From assembly GCA_930367205.1 (NCBI GenBank), contig OV884009.1, positions 38,201,841-38,265,840 on the forward strand: 64,000 nucleotides of DNA, in the 5' to 3' direction. Position numbers and translations under genes: made by a program. Source of the DNA: Acanthosoma haemorrhoidale. Taxonomy: Eukaryota > Arthropoda > Insecta > Hemiptera > Acanthosomatidae. Positions 12,704 through 22,810 of the stretch are shown here, piece after piece (the first letter of the stretch is position 1; the number at the start of each line of letters is the position of its first letter). The notes beneath the pieces are model-generated. The model ran no database searches. It was not told the DNA's origin and saw nothing but the letters and a program-made list of their open reading frames with translations.

Positions 12704-13414
12704 TTAAAGGCCTAAGAAACTAATATAATAATAATAATAATAAATAAACATAAAGAAAGACCAAAGTCTGGTCCAAACTGAGGTATGTGCAGGGTCGAGG
12801 ATATTACAGGTAGATTGATATTCGGAAGGCTTCCCCGCTGGAAGCGTCAACTGCTCTATAAGTACAGTCCTAGGCTTGGGTACACTTTGTACAGTCACAA
12901 GATTGTGCTTGTGAATTGTTATCACCCTGAAGGGACCCTCATACCGGAACAACTTTTTGCTCAGATTGGATGCAATCTTCCGGTAAACTGTGGCCCCTAT
13001 CGTGACACGCCCAGCGATCGGTTGTACACCCACATTACCCCTCGCTACCCTCCAGTCTTTTCCGCTGTAATACACTCGTAAACCTTCCCCCACGCCGTTG
13101 TTTCTCCAATGCGCCACATGGTTGTTTACGAGCTGTGCGGACATCTCGTCTCCTGTCGCCGTCCCACTGGCGTCTCTGTGACGGCCAAAAAGGATTTCGA
13201 GGGGTGAGAACCCTGTGATTGTATGGATGGAGTGGGTGTATGCCATTACCGCCATTGGCATTGCTGCCTCCAGCCCCAACCCTTTATCAGCATGGTAGAC
13301 CCGGAGATGGTCCCCGAAGGTGCTGTGGAGACGCTCGATTCCCCCTCTGCTCTTTGGATGCCCTTGGGTATTGACATGCCACACTACGTCCAGTGCTTTC
13401 ATTTCATTTCTCAC
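12704..13414 (-). pseudogene. Retroelement integrase, catalytic core half and C-terminus
   Basis: A 236-codon open frame. It includes VVWHVNTQGHPKSRGGIERL, where the GHPKSRGGIER block carries the third catalytic acid of the DDE integrase core. It continues AYTHSIHTITGFSPLEILFG, the usual end of the core, then a basic C-terminal segment with YRKIASNLSKKLFRYEGPF, typical of the region after the core. The frame itself is unbroken, but the upstream part of the integrase (13459-13689) is in another frame, so the polyprotein is broken. The last about 25 residues, a Tyr-rich run from ATA/ATT repeats, are read-through. Confidence 0.8.
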
Positions 13415-13458
13415 GTTGGCGTTATCGAATTCTCTTCCGCCATCTGATCAGGGACTCC

Positions 13459-13689
13459 CTAGAACTGGAACCACCTCCTCAGAGCTCCTAACACCGCCTC
13501 AGAAGGAAACAGGTCAATCACGGTGACCCATTTGTGTCCCTTCCAGGTGAAAATATCAACTTGAAGATCGCTCAGCGGTGTTTGCGCTGTGGGGGTCTCT
13601 TTCTGTAACCCTGTTGGTGGATGTTGATTGTATTTAGTATGGTGGCAAACCTTGCATGCCCCTAGCACATCCTGGATGGTCTTCCTCAT
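13459..13689 (-). pseudogene. Retroelement integrase, zinc-binding end and start of core
   Basis: 76 codons containing VLGACKVCHHTKYNQHPPTG, the CxxC end of the HHCC zinc-binding domain. SDLQVDIFTWKGHKWVTVID follows, the start of the DDE core with its first Asp, next to a second Asp in VIDLFPSEAV. The reading frame is lost before 13414, where the core continues. Confidence 0.8.
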
Positions 13690-13712
13690 CCCCCACTAGA
13701 AGTACTTACGCT

Positions 13713-14275
13713 TCAACCCCTGAGCCATCTCATGTTACCCCCGTGATTTGTCTTCCCCTGGTGGTACGCTAGCGTTATCTCCTTCTGTGCTCCCTCGTCC
13801 GTGATTGTTTCCACCATCAGGGTACACCGCACAAACGTTCTATCCACCCCGATCTGTTCCATCCGCCACAGCCGCTTGATCTTCTCCCAAATGGTTGCGT
13901 TCCCCACGTTCAAATAGCTGGTCTTCCCTGGTTTGGAAGCGTCTTTTAGGACACGGCAAATTTTGTTGACCTTCACTCCTGGCTCCAACCATATGGTAAT
14001 AGTTGTGAATCGTCCATAGCCCCCATATGCGATCTTCATCAGCCCCGAGGTCTTCATCTTCCAAACTATCTGGCGGCGCTTATCATTGATGATTTCCTCA
14101 CGCTCTTCCATATCCGTAGGCCTGTCGTCTATCGAACTACATGACATTACCTTTGCCGGGCTTATACACCACCTACCTCCAAGTTGTATTGGCTGAGGGA
14201 TTCCTTCCACCGAGTGACCCTCGCCGATGACTCCTTCAGTTTACCAACCCACTGTAACGGTCCTGCTTGAGCGGA
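13713..14275 (-). pseudogene. RNase H tail and linker of the retroelement
   Basis: The piece WVGKLKESSARVTRWKESLS at about 14190-14265 resembles the C-terminal end of Ty3/gypsy RNase H, where a W-helix precedes a 'x-Y-x-PGKxNxxADxLSR' motif. A one-base shift follows, after which a KPGKGNVM-like segment is readable. The long frame 13713-14210 then forms the RNase H-integrase linker and ends LAYHQGKTNHGGNMRWLRG, the start of the integrase HHCC region. Confidence 0.6.
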
Positions 14276-14516
14276 ATCTCATGTACTGTTTTTCCTGTGA
14301 CCCCTAATCTCTCCCCTTCCTTAAAAAAAAAGTCTGTATATTCTCTCTTGAGGTCCCCTCTCCAATCCTCCACTCGCCTAATTGTGCCCTACCATCTCTC
14401 TCTTGTCTCAGGTACCTATATGTTTTCTTACCTAGGCGAATGTCCCATTGCCCCTCCCTGTGCCTAACCTTCGCTCCCACTTTCCCTAACAGATCACATC
14501 CTATGATCCCTCCATA

Positions 14517-14726
14517 TTACCGGAGGATCTTTTCCACCACGTGGACCCGCCATTTCTCCTCGCTACGATCTCCTCTATCTAACCCTATTACCGCTTCCCC
14601 TTCGACACAACAGGGGCCCCCCAGGGTGATCAAGTTAGAAGAGTATACCTGTATTTGAGCCATCCTCTCTATTGTCTCCTGACACATCATAGTGTTAGTA
14701 CTCCCCGTATCCACTAAGCACTGCAC
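14517..14726 (-). pseudogene. Retroelement aspartic protease fragment
   Basis: 69 codons containing QCLVDTGSTNTMM, the D-T/S-G active-site motif, and later AVIGLDRG. It lies upstream of the RNase H and integrase remnants in element orientation, as in gag-pol. Between it and the RNase H tail only about 240 bp remain, so the reverse transcriptase core is deleted. Confidence 0.65.
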
Positions 14727-15196
14727 TCCACTCGTGACTCTAATTATAGGCAGACCGATATGTGCACCTTTTACATTATTATTTATTAACGTGCGGTCAC
14801 CTCTCCGCTGCCACTCTTCTCAGATCTTGCATTCTCCCCTCTCCTCTGTCGCCTGTCATCGACCGCTCCTCCGGGCACTGCCGCTTCCACAGCCCACTCC
14901 ACTTCCTGGTTCTTCCCTTTCGTTGTCCGTTTCGGAGGTTTCTGAAGTCTCTGTAGCCTCCAGCTGCTGTCTCTCCCCGTCTGACCCGTATTTTCATCCA
15001 AGCCAAAGTAGTCGCATGGGCCGCTGCCATGGTTGCTTGCGGTATGTCTGCTGCTGCGCTCAACACTGCGGGTCACAATACTCCCTCAGGCATTGTACTA
15101 TTAAACTTAAATCAGTTAACTATATATTAACTTATCGTTTGCTCAGAACGAGGGAGAAAAAAACACCGCCGTACGAGAATCCTGGGTTTTGGCACT

Positions 15197-15376
15197 AGTT
15201 AATCTCCGGCGGTAAAGATTTGATAAAAAGAGAAAGAGGGAAACGAACTGACACACTTGGGCTCAAGAGAAAGACTAACTTTATTATTCTGACAATCCTA
15301 CACATATAGGATCATGGGTTGTTTACATCCTATGATCGTATTTATTTACAATAAAGTCATACTCCTGACTTTAACT
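15197..15376 (-). repeat. LTR (5' LTR in element orientation)
   Basis: Direct-repeat partner of 12386-12565. Just inside it, the complement of about 15170-15196 reads GTGCCAAAACCCAGGATT, which could be a primer-binding site because CCCAGGATT resembles a complemented tRNA T-arm. I cannot name the tRNA. Confidence 0.8.
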
Positions 15377-15395
15377 TATATATAATTATATGTAT

Positions 15396-15617
15396 ATATC
15401 TGTACCTCGGAGGGATACAACACGAGCTCCTTTGGATTCGTCCCACATAATACAATGGACTGACGAATCAGAAGAATCCAAAAGGGTGTAATTCAACGTC
15501 CAAAGTTTTCTCTTGTAAAAGCTTATGCAATTTGTTATAAGGGGTGACGGCAAACATTTTTGAAGATCACCCGTTAATACCTTAAGTGTTGTATCCCTCC
15601 GAGGTACAGATATATAT
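15396..15617. repeat. MITE with about 30-bp terminal inverted repeats
   Basis: ATATCTGTACCTCGGAGGGA starting near 15396 and continuing TACAACAC is matched in inverted form at 15586-15617. The interior is about 160 bp with no open frame of note. It sits directly after the LTR element and inside the larger inverted-repeat unit. Confidence 0.75.
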
Positions 15618-16405
15618 TGTTGTGATATTTTAAAATGATGATTTTTAATAGTGTTTGTTTAAATAAACTCGGAATTAGCGAGCATTGAATAACATAATAA
15701 CGATCCGTGATTCATTTTTGAAAGTATGAACGTTTTTATTGTCGTAATATTAATTATTAATAATTGAAATAAAAATAATATCATATTTAATATAAACATT
15801 TATTATATAAACTTCTAATTTAAGCAAAGTAATAAAAATTCAAAACAACTGGCATTAAATAACGAGTTGAAAGTCAAGAAGGCAGCGGTAGGTAGTATAT
15901 ATGAGACCGACATAGACTGAAAGCTCTCATTCATTCGTTCTTCAGAAGGCAGGCAGAGAAGGAAGCCCAGGTAGCACCCTTGCGAAGGCACGGCGACCCA
16001 CCGCCTCGTGGGGCACACTTTCACTCAGCACGAAGACAAAGGACGCGCAAGTAAGACGATTCGGATCAAGCAAATGAAGATCACCACACGAAGATTATCC
16101 ACAAGAAGCACTAGCCAGTATTAGTATAAAGTTACGAATAATTACAAGGTACCATTTTTAATGTTAGTTTTAATAATATTCTTTATTACGTACGTATTTT
16201 ATTTTTGTATATCAATTTCAGTTATTCAATGTGTTTAAATAAAACCAATATTCCTTTTGCCAGAAGTTTCCTATATAATTATTAACAGAACCCTGATATA
16301 ACGTATAAGTTATAAATATAAAGTTTTTTAAAATTATATGAAAGAATATATAATTAAAATATTATTAATAAATGAACAAATATTAGAATATTATATATAT
16401 CATTT
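15600..16405 (-). repeat. Dispersed repeat, copy A
   Basis: The complement of this stretch shares long blocks with 37555-38095: AGGGTTCTGTTAAT, TGGCAAAAGGAATATTG, CTTCATGCTGAGTGAAAGT/CTTCGTGCTGAGTGAAAGT, and ATTTTAAAATATCA followed by CAACAATATATAT or TAACAATATATAT. Copy A is about 270 bp longer than copy B. A core running TGTTAA...AACA has LTR-like ends, but similarity continues outside it, so it is not a simple solo LTR. The 15900-16100 part is GC-richer and open in places, but I recognise no protein. Confidence 0.7.
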
Positions 16406-16447
16406 GTTTAAAAATTAATGTTATAGTTTAAATGAGACTTTAATTTA
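16399..16447 (-). repeat. Right arm of perfect 49-bp inverted repeat
   Basis: Exact complement of 12319-12367. See that entry and the nested cluster between the arms. Confidence 0.85.
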
Positions 16448-17240
16448 TATCTTTATATATATATACATAAAATCAGAAATCATTGTTTGCAACTGAGTGT
16501 CTATCTATCCTGATCTTAGCGAGTTCACTGTTTAATCTAGAGACATGAAATTTTTCATAGAGGTCCCGTTACATATTGGGAAGACATGAAAAATATAGCC
16601 ACCTCCATGAATAATTAGCAAGTATAATTAATTATTTAATTAATTATTAATATTTAATAAAATAAATATTTTACTCATTTAGAGTAGGGAATTGAATTAA
16701 ATATCTCGATACCCTGATTCAGGGTAATAAATATATAATATATGTGACTTAAGTGACCTATAATTACCTAAAGCTATTACAAATTTTATAAAAACTCACA
16801 ATTGTTTTTGCAATCCCAGTTTCATAAAGTCTTTTCACAAGTTTTAATTGATATTCCCAATAGATGCTAAAAATGAAAACAACTTTATAAAAAATAATGA
16901 AGGGCTAATTATTAATAAATTGCTGTCATTAATCACAGGTTATGGTCATAGTTAAGGAAGTTAATTGATGCAAAAGGGGGTATCTTCGGCACAGTTTGCC
17001 AGATGAGATATTTGGTTACATATTTAGATTCACAACTTCTTGTTCTATTGGATGTAAAATTGACAAATGTGTTGTACTTTCCTTTCAAATAAATGTTTAT
17101 AATGTTTTACAAATAGGCTACAGATACCAGTTATGGGCATGATATAAGGGTCAGGGTCATATTAAAACAAGTTATGGTTACGTGACCAAATTTTTTTTAA
17201 ATAGTTTATTTTAACAATGACTATTTATACATATCAACCA
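16448..17240. other. No gene recognised
   Basis: AT-rich intergenic DNA with no recognisable coding motif or paired repeat. Confidence 0.5.
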
Positions 17241-17247
17241 TTTGAGG

Positions 17248-17939
17248 TTATTTATTAACGTCCTGAGGACAAATAAGATGGCATATCATTTTTCTCATCA
17301 ATATGTGTACTTCTTCCATCATTTCCTGGACCTTTTCGGTGGAATTCTTGTTTAAGCTATTATTGTTTATTTGTGGGTCTGCAACTTTTACCAGGTTTCC
17401 TGAATCCACACAATTTTGGTCTGCATTATCATGTAGCTCTGAATCTTTAGTATACGTGATTCCTTCCTCGATAAAGTAAATGTGTTCCCAATTTTTTTTT
17501 AATTTGAGTTCAGCTTGATTTAGTGGTGATGTCTTTTTTAATCTGTACATTAATTCTGATCCAACTATTCCTTGAAATTTAAATTTACTTAGTGATCGAC
17601 TGGTGGGGGTCTTGTACACTATCTAGTTCGATTATGCTTCCTTCCTCCCATTGCGCTCATAAACAATTTCCATAATCGATTGGGTCTGGGTTCCATGGAA
17701 ATCCATATGCTTTGAATATAAGAGCATATTCATTTCTAGTTACATCTTGATTTGGATGAGAATTTCACTAGCAAGCAACGGACTGTTGCCATAATTCTTT
17801 TAATGGTTGAAATTATAAAACATCTGCCAGTTGAATAAGTCTTGTCGCATTTGGCTTCCCCTAATATACTTATTAATATGAGTATTATTTTCTCATCGTT
17901 GCACATTGCATTTAACTGTAAGATGGCTTTTATGGCCAT
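17248..17939 (-). pseudogene. Unidentified broken ORF pair
   Basis: Two minus-strand frames lie head to tail: 17736-17939 (67 codons, includes ISILGEAKCDKTYSTGRCF) and 17248-17619 (123 codons, includes FQGIVGSELMYRLKKTSPLN and an acidic C-terminal half). Together they could be pieces of one decayed gene or mobile-element protein. The stretch between them reads, in mixed frames, YGFPWNPDPIDYGNCL and TRPPPVDH. I do not recognise the family. Confidence 0.35.
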
Positions 17940-18010
17940 CCAAAAACAATATTATCGGCCATTCGATATTGTTTTTTTTCAATAACAGAATAATAATATT
18001 TGCTATATAT

Positions 18011-18845
18011 CAGGTTGGCCAAAAAGTCCGTTTGGTTTTTTAAGCGAAAATAAGACACAAATTTTAAACACAAAGCAATTTATTCAATCAATGATATAAT
18101 TGCCGTTTTGTTCCAGTATCTTCTGCCATCTCATGGGCAGATTCTTTACTGGCAAAAAAATTTTCCAAGCGGATTTTTACATCTTCTTCAGAGTTGAAGG
18201 TCTATCCATTCAATGAATTTTGAAGAGACCGAAACAGGTTGAAATCTAACGGTGCAAGGTCGGGCAAATATGGAGGGTGTGGCAAAACTTCCCAGCCAAG
18301 CTCCAGTAACTTCTGCCGCGTCTGCAAAGAAGTGTGCGGTCAGGCATTGTCGTGATGGAAGACAATCCCCTTACGGTTGGCTAGTTCTGGACATTTCTGG
18401 TGGATCGCTGCATTTAATTTGTCCAGCTGGTCATAGTACACATCCGAATTGATGGTCCTGTTTGTGGTAGGAAGTTTGAAAAAGACAGCACCCCTCCAAT
18501 CCCACCAAATCGAGAGCACGACCTGCTTTGGGGGTTGTTTGTGGTAATTTGCCGCGCTTCCCCCATGAGGGTTTGCGCTCCGCATTGTTATAGACGATCC
18601 ACTTTTCCTCCCCAGTCATCATTCTCTTCAAAAAAGGAATGTTTTCATCACGTTTCCGCAACGAATCACAGATGGAAATCCTTTGGGCGAGGTTAGTCTC
18701 TAAGTTGATGGGGAACCCAACCCAAACATCGAGCCTGCTCACGTAGCCAAGTTGATGCAGATGGTTTTCAACACTCGATTTGGATTCTTTGAGGATAACT
18801 GGGATCTCCCTACTTGTATAACGGGGATTGGTGTCGACTAATATA
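18011..18845 (-). mobile_element. 5'-truncated mariner element (second copy type)
   Basis: The 3' terminal inverted repeat GGTTGGCCAAAAAGTCCGTT at about 18013 is typical of the irritans-like mariners. On the minus strand, broken frames read SREIPVILKESKSSVENHL (HTH region), HLHQLGYVSRLDVWVGF, RISICDSLRKRDENIPFLKR, MMTGEEKWIVYNNAERKPSW (first catalytic D region, with GEEKW in place of GDEKW), then IWWDWRGAVFFKL and RKGIVFHHDNA (second catalytic D). A one-base shift separates 18431-18742 from 18340-18585. The first about 80 residues and the 5' inverted repeat are absent. Confidence 0.85.
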
Positions 18846-19529
18846 CATAAACACTTCTGAGAAAAATCTCCCGAGGGCCCATCACAAAAAATGGAGTAGT
18901 TGCTTATTATTGTAAAAACCTGCCCATAATTGGTGAGGTGGCCATAACTAGTGATTTACCCTAGTAATTCAAAAATAAATATATTTTTATGATATTGTGT
19001 AGTGTGTCAAAGTCCAAAGTTAATACAAAGACACTAAAAGTGTTTATAAAATGATTTTCGCAACCTTAACAAAACCCTCAATTGTTTGATTGGTCACACC
19101 CATGTACCTTAAGTTGAGTTTCATTTCATTGCTTCTTATTGACCTTATTTTTTTCCTTTTCCTTTTTTAAGTTGTTATTTAATGTGGAACATGTTTATAT
19201 ATTTGTTAAACCTTTTAAAACTGTGAAATAAGAAATAAGAGCACAGAGAACTGCTTCAATGGAAAGTTTGTGAAAAAATATTTAATCTAGTGGTCCATTC
19301 TGTACAACAGCCTGGCATTAATCAGTTTAAAGGATTAAAAAAAAAATTTATCTGTTACATTTAAAAACCAAGATGTTTAATGCTTCAATTTATAATTTAA
19401 TTTTATATTCAATTGGATACATGTGAAAAAACTAAAATGCTTAATTCTTCTATTTATAATACATCATTATCAAAGATGAATATAAAATTAAATTTAATGA
19501 ACCATATTTAAGAAACAAAGGGTTTAACG

Positions 19530-20310
19530 TTGTTAAGTGCAATTCAAAATTATGATGAAAGATTGGTAGCTAACTATACATGAAGATCAGGACAAGGTCA
19601 TCCAAGAATACATTTCTTTGGCTTGCTGTATTAAGAAATCGGTTTAAGTAACATTAGTAACCTGCTGAGAGGATTGATAGAAAATAGCTGTAAAGTTCAC
19701 ATTTAAGAATATTGAGGGAAGGTTTCTTATCATGGCACAAGGTGGCCACCCAGAGGTTTGCTCAATTAAAAGTCAACCGGATTAGAGTTCATTCTGCAGG
19801 GCCGTGCCATGAATTCCTAAGGTATAAAGGTTAAAAATCACCAAAAAAAAAAAAAGAAAAAATAACTCCACTCCTCTGATGGAAAAAGCAAGCAGAGAAA
19901 ATGCTGATGGTACCTTTTCTCTGAGGTTTTAGCTGAGGCTCCAACAGGGCTGCAGTTTTACAAGGTATCTACTGGTACTTTCAACACATCTATTAACGAA
20001 ACCCTTAAACATTTCTTTAATGTTATTTGATCCATTTATAGAATAAAATTATCTTTTTCTGTAAGACAATGTAAATGAATGAAGTGGTACAGGAGTATTT
20101 CCATTTTTTCATTACGTCTCAGCGATCTATGAAGAAACACAGATCTTAACTCAATTGAACATGTCTGGTGGATAATGGGCAAACCACCAAGCAACGTGAT
20201 AATAATAAATTCCCCAGTTAGGACAGAGTAAGCTGGTAACACGTTTCACACTTGCAAGTCAACTGTAACCCCCGCTGGCCCAAGCATGGCAACCCTAACA
20301 GAGAAGCACT
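19530..20310 (+). pseudogene. Decayed Tc1-like transposase
   Basis: Broken plus-strand frames read RSGQGHPRI (Tc1 RSGRGRPR-type motif linking the two HTH units), then a TRWPPRGLLN-like piece corresponding to the second HTH end, and near 20110-20175 LNSIEHVWWIMGK, matching the LNPIEHVWDxLGR block with the third catalytic acid. Stops occur throughout. The 19815-19860 stretch is a homopolymer A tract. Confidence 0.6.
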
Positions 20311-20679
20311 TCGATAAATATGCCCTTTGCGGAAGCGAACATTAGTTTTTTTAATTGATTTGGTATATTGACAGGACAAAAAAAAACTAAAAAATCACTC
20401 TATGGACTCATTGAGATATGAGGTCTAGTGAGGGGAATTCTGACCAGTCTAGTGGTAACATAAATTAAAAAAAAAGTCTTTAAAGTCTCCATAATCATGT
20501 TTTATGTAACCATAGCTCAACTATGTCTAACCAAAAAACATAATATTACACACATTGCATCTAAAGAAGTTTATACATTTCTTTAGATTAATACTATTCT
20601 CTACCTCAAAATAGCAAATGAAAAGAAAAAAAAAAGTTTTAATAATGGGGGAATAATAAAAATAATAATAGGGTAAAAA

Positions 20680-21480
20680 GTAAGAGCTAAAATATGTTAT
20701 TGGCTACAGTTTTTACTGAGGAGAAGGAGAAGGACCAGGAAGTCTAGATTTAATTGATGAGAGTGAAGAGTGACAGATGTTGGTGGGAATGGAGTTTCAT
20801 AGATTTGCGGTATGGACCAGGAATAAGCTGCCAAAAGTGACCTGTGGGGTAGGTTAGCTGAGCAGAATCTTATGTTGTAGAATGGAGTGGAGGATTTTAA
20901 TTAAAAAGGTTATATAAGTTACAGGTTTTTTTAGCAGAGTTGAAAATGTAAAGGAGGGGTCTGAGGATGTATTGCAAACGAATAGAAAAGTATAACTATC
21001 TTAAATTGGTGTAATGGTGCAACAGTCCCTTGGGATAATGAGAATAAATCTTAGGAAGCAATCGTTAAGGTGGGTCTTGAGATCCCCTATGACAACACCA
21101 CATAAGTGTAATCAAAATGGAGGAAGAATAGCGCAGTGAACAGGAGTCGGCAGACGATGGAAATTTACCAATTTGAGAGTGGAAATGGTTCGTCGGGTAA
21201 AGGAAAGTTTGTAGTGTGGGATTGCGCCTAGATTATTGAGAGTTGAAGTACTTAGTGGGGCAGGAGTCAATCATGAGGGTAAAAAGATCAGTTGGTTTTT
21301 AAGAAAAGAATATGAGCCGGTGACTACTGCTGTGGATTTATCTACGTTTAATTACAGTCCATAAAATTTGAGACCCAAGCACATATTCGATAGAGGTCAT
21401 CTCAAATAAGTAGACAGGCAGATTGGAGTTTAGAGAAGGGGGAGGTTGGCTAGCTTGAGAAACAGGACAAACCTTATGTT
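20680..21480 (-). pseudogene. CR1-like LINE reverse transcriptase, C-terminal part
   Basis: Minus-strand translation with shifts reads LNVDKSTAVVTGS (compare LNxxKTxxxxxG), NLGAIPHYKLSF (compare NLGVxxDxxLSF), a FILIIPRDCCTITPI block (compare the RDxxTITPxLxxLHWLP region), and a final FGSLFLVHTANL...NSIPTNICHSSLSSIKSRL (compare the terminal 'WNxLPxxxxxxxSxxxFKxxL' block). Motif order fits the thumb and C-terminal tail of CR1/jockey-type elements. It is a truncated relic without an upstream half here. Confidence 0.65.
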
Positions 21481-21649
21481 TTAGGAACACCTTTCCGTGC
21501 TGCAAATGGGGAGTCCAACTACATTTTGGTGAAAGCAGGCCTGAAGGACAGAATACTGTTGGTTAAAAAACATGCAACTCCATTAATAGGGACAATGCCT
21601 CCAGGCTTAAGGAAGAAAAAGTATGCATAAGATATAAAGATATTTAAAG

Positions 21650-22810
21650 TACCGTCAAACGGGGTGACTATTGCACATGGGGAGAGAGCGGTCAAAATCT
21701 GGCACTAAAATAAGATTGTCTGATATGCTTAATCATTTAATGTTAGCATATATATTTAAAGAGAGAACAGTGTTCTATAAAAATTGATATAACTTAAATT
21801 TCTTATCTAAAAATATTATAGCAATTTGTACCTTATTTTATCATTTTTGTTCTGATGTACAACCATCGTTATGTAAGTGATCGGGTTTTGTTGTCATTCT
21901 GTTTCAAATCAATATTTATAGCAATGCGACTCAGTTAATTATAAAATAATTTTTTTGGAGCGCCTGTCAAAATAATTACTGTAACTGGGGTGAGAATTGT
22001 CAACATAGTTTCCTGACAAAGAGGCAACTTATGAGCCCGATGAAGTTCCTGAATCATTTGTAAAGGAAAAAATGGTCAAATTAATATTCCCTAATACACC
22101 CGAGTTCATTGCAGTTGACAAAAAAGAGTGATAACTGCTCCTGGTGAAGAAAGATGAAGTTCCAAGAGGATGAGTTTAGGGACTACATAATCTCCTAATT
22201 TTAGACTTTGATACTCTTGTGATGCCTAGCCAATTTTTCCTTGAACATTTTAACGTGCAGACAAGTGTTTTTCTTTATTTATTTATTAGTTTTAACTTGT
22301 GTTCCGATTTGACTCATGTACTCTCTTTTTGATAGTTTTTAACTAGCTTAAAGTTTTTATCAGCAGTTTCATAGTTTCTATAACTTTTATGAGCCTTTTT
22401 ATACTGCTGATTTTTATACTATTTTACATAATTTTCATATTTGTTAGACACTTTTAAAGATTTTAAACGTAAAAGAGGGCTTTTCTGAATTCTAGTTACC
22501 ATTTTTGAGAAAATAACTAGTTTTAAAGAAATAAAATCATATTGAACACCGAGTTTTGATCCTGCTCTTTTCTGACCATACCCATGCCTGGATTGAATGT
22601 ATCATTTACTATAAGAAACAAGTGAGTATTGCCAAGAAAATATTTAATTTTCACGAAAACAGAAAGGGTACTAAAAATTGGACATTTACAAAGATTACTC
22701 CTAAGGACCTACATAATAATCACCTATAAGGGGACCTGATCAGCCAAGTGCTTTGGGTATGGTATCAATGAAATAGTAAGTTTGACAATGCTCACCCCCT
22801 CAACGAACAA
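21650..22810. mobile_element. Relic of a TIR DNA transposon, family not assigned
   Basis: The left end CGTCAAACGGGGTGACTATT (21653) and the complemented right end TTGAGGGGGTGAGCATTGTC (22785-22807) form imperfect inverted repeats. A third copy of the motif, GGGGTGAGAATTGTCAACAT, lies at 21987-22006. Between them a plus-strand piece reads EPDEVPESFVKEKMVKL (about 22030-22085), with no confident family match. The boundaries are approximate. Confidence 0.45.

Larger units (their letters stand above)
12386..15376 (-). mobile_element. Internally deleted LTR retrotransposon (Ty3/gypsy type)
   Basis: Two 180-bp direct repeats (12386-12565 and 15197-15376) differ at about five positions and have inverted ends AGTTAA...TTAACT. 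The flanks TATATA (12380-12385 and 15377-15382) fit a 4- or 6-bp target duplication in an AT tract. In minus orientation the body holds a gag-like remnant (about 14786-15076), an aspartic protease piece with DTGST (14517-14726), the tail of RNase H (LSQYNLEV near 14190, followed out of frame by a KPGKGNVM-like piece), and integrase in two parts (13459-13689 and 12704-13414). At only 3 kb, and with no reverse transcriptase core, it cannot be autonomous. GC content is well above the surrounding DNA. The low LTR divergence suggests a fairly recent insertion. Confidence 0.85.

Noticed and set aside
14692..15198. 168-codon plus-strand ORF
   Set aside because: It is antisense to the gag/protease part of the minus-strand LTR element, is Ser/Pro/Cys-rich and has no domain. 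It is a shadow of a GC-rich coding region.
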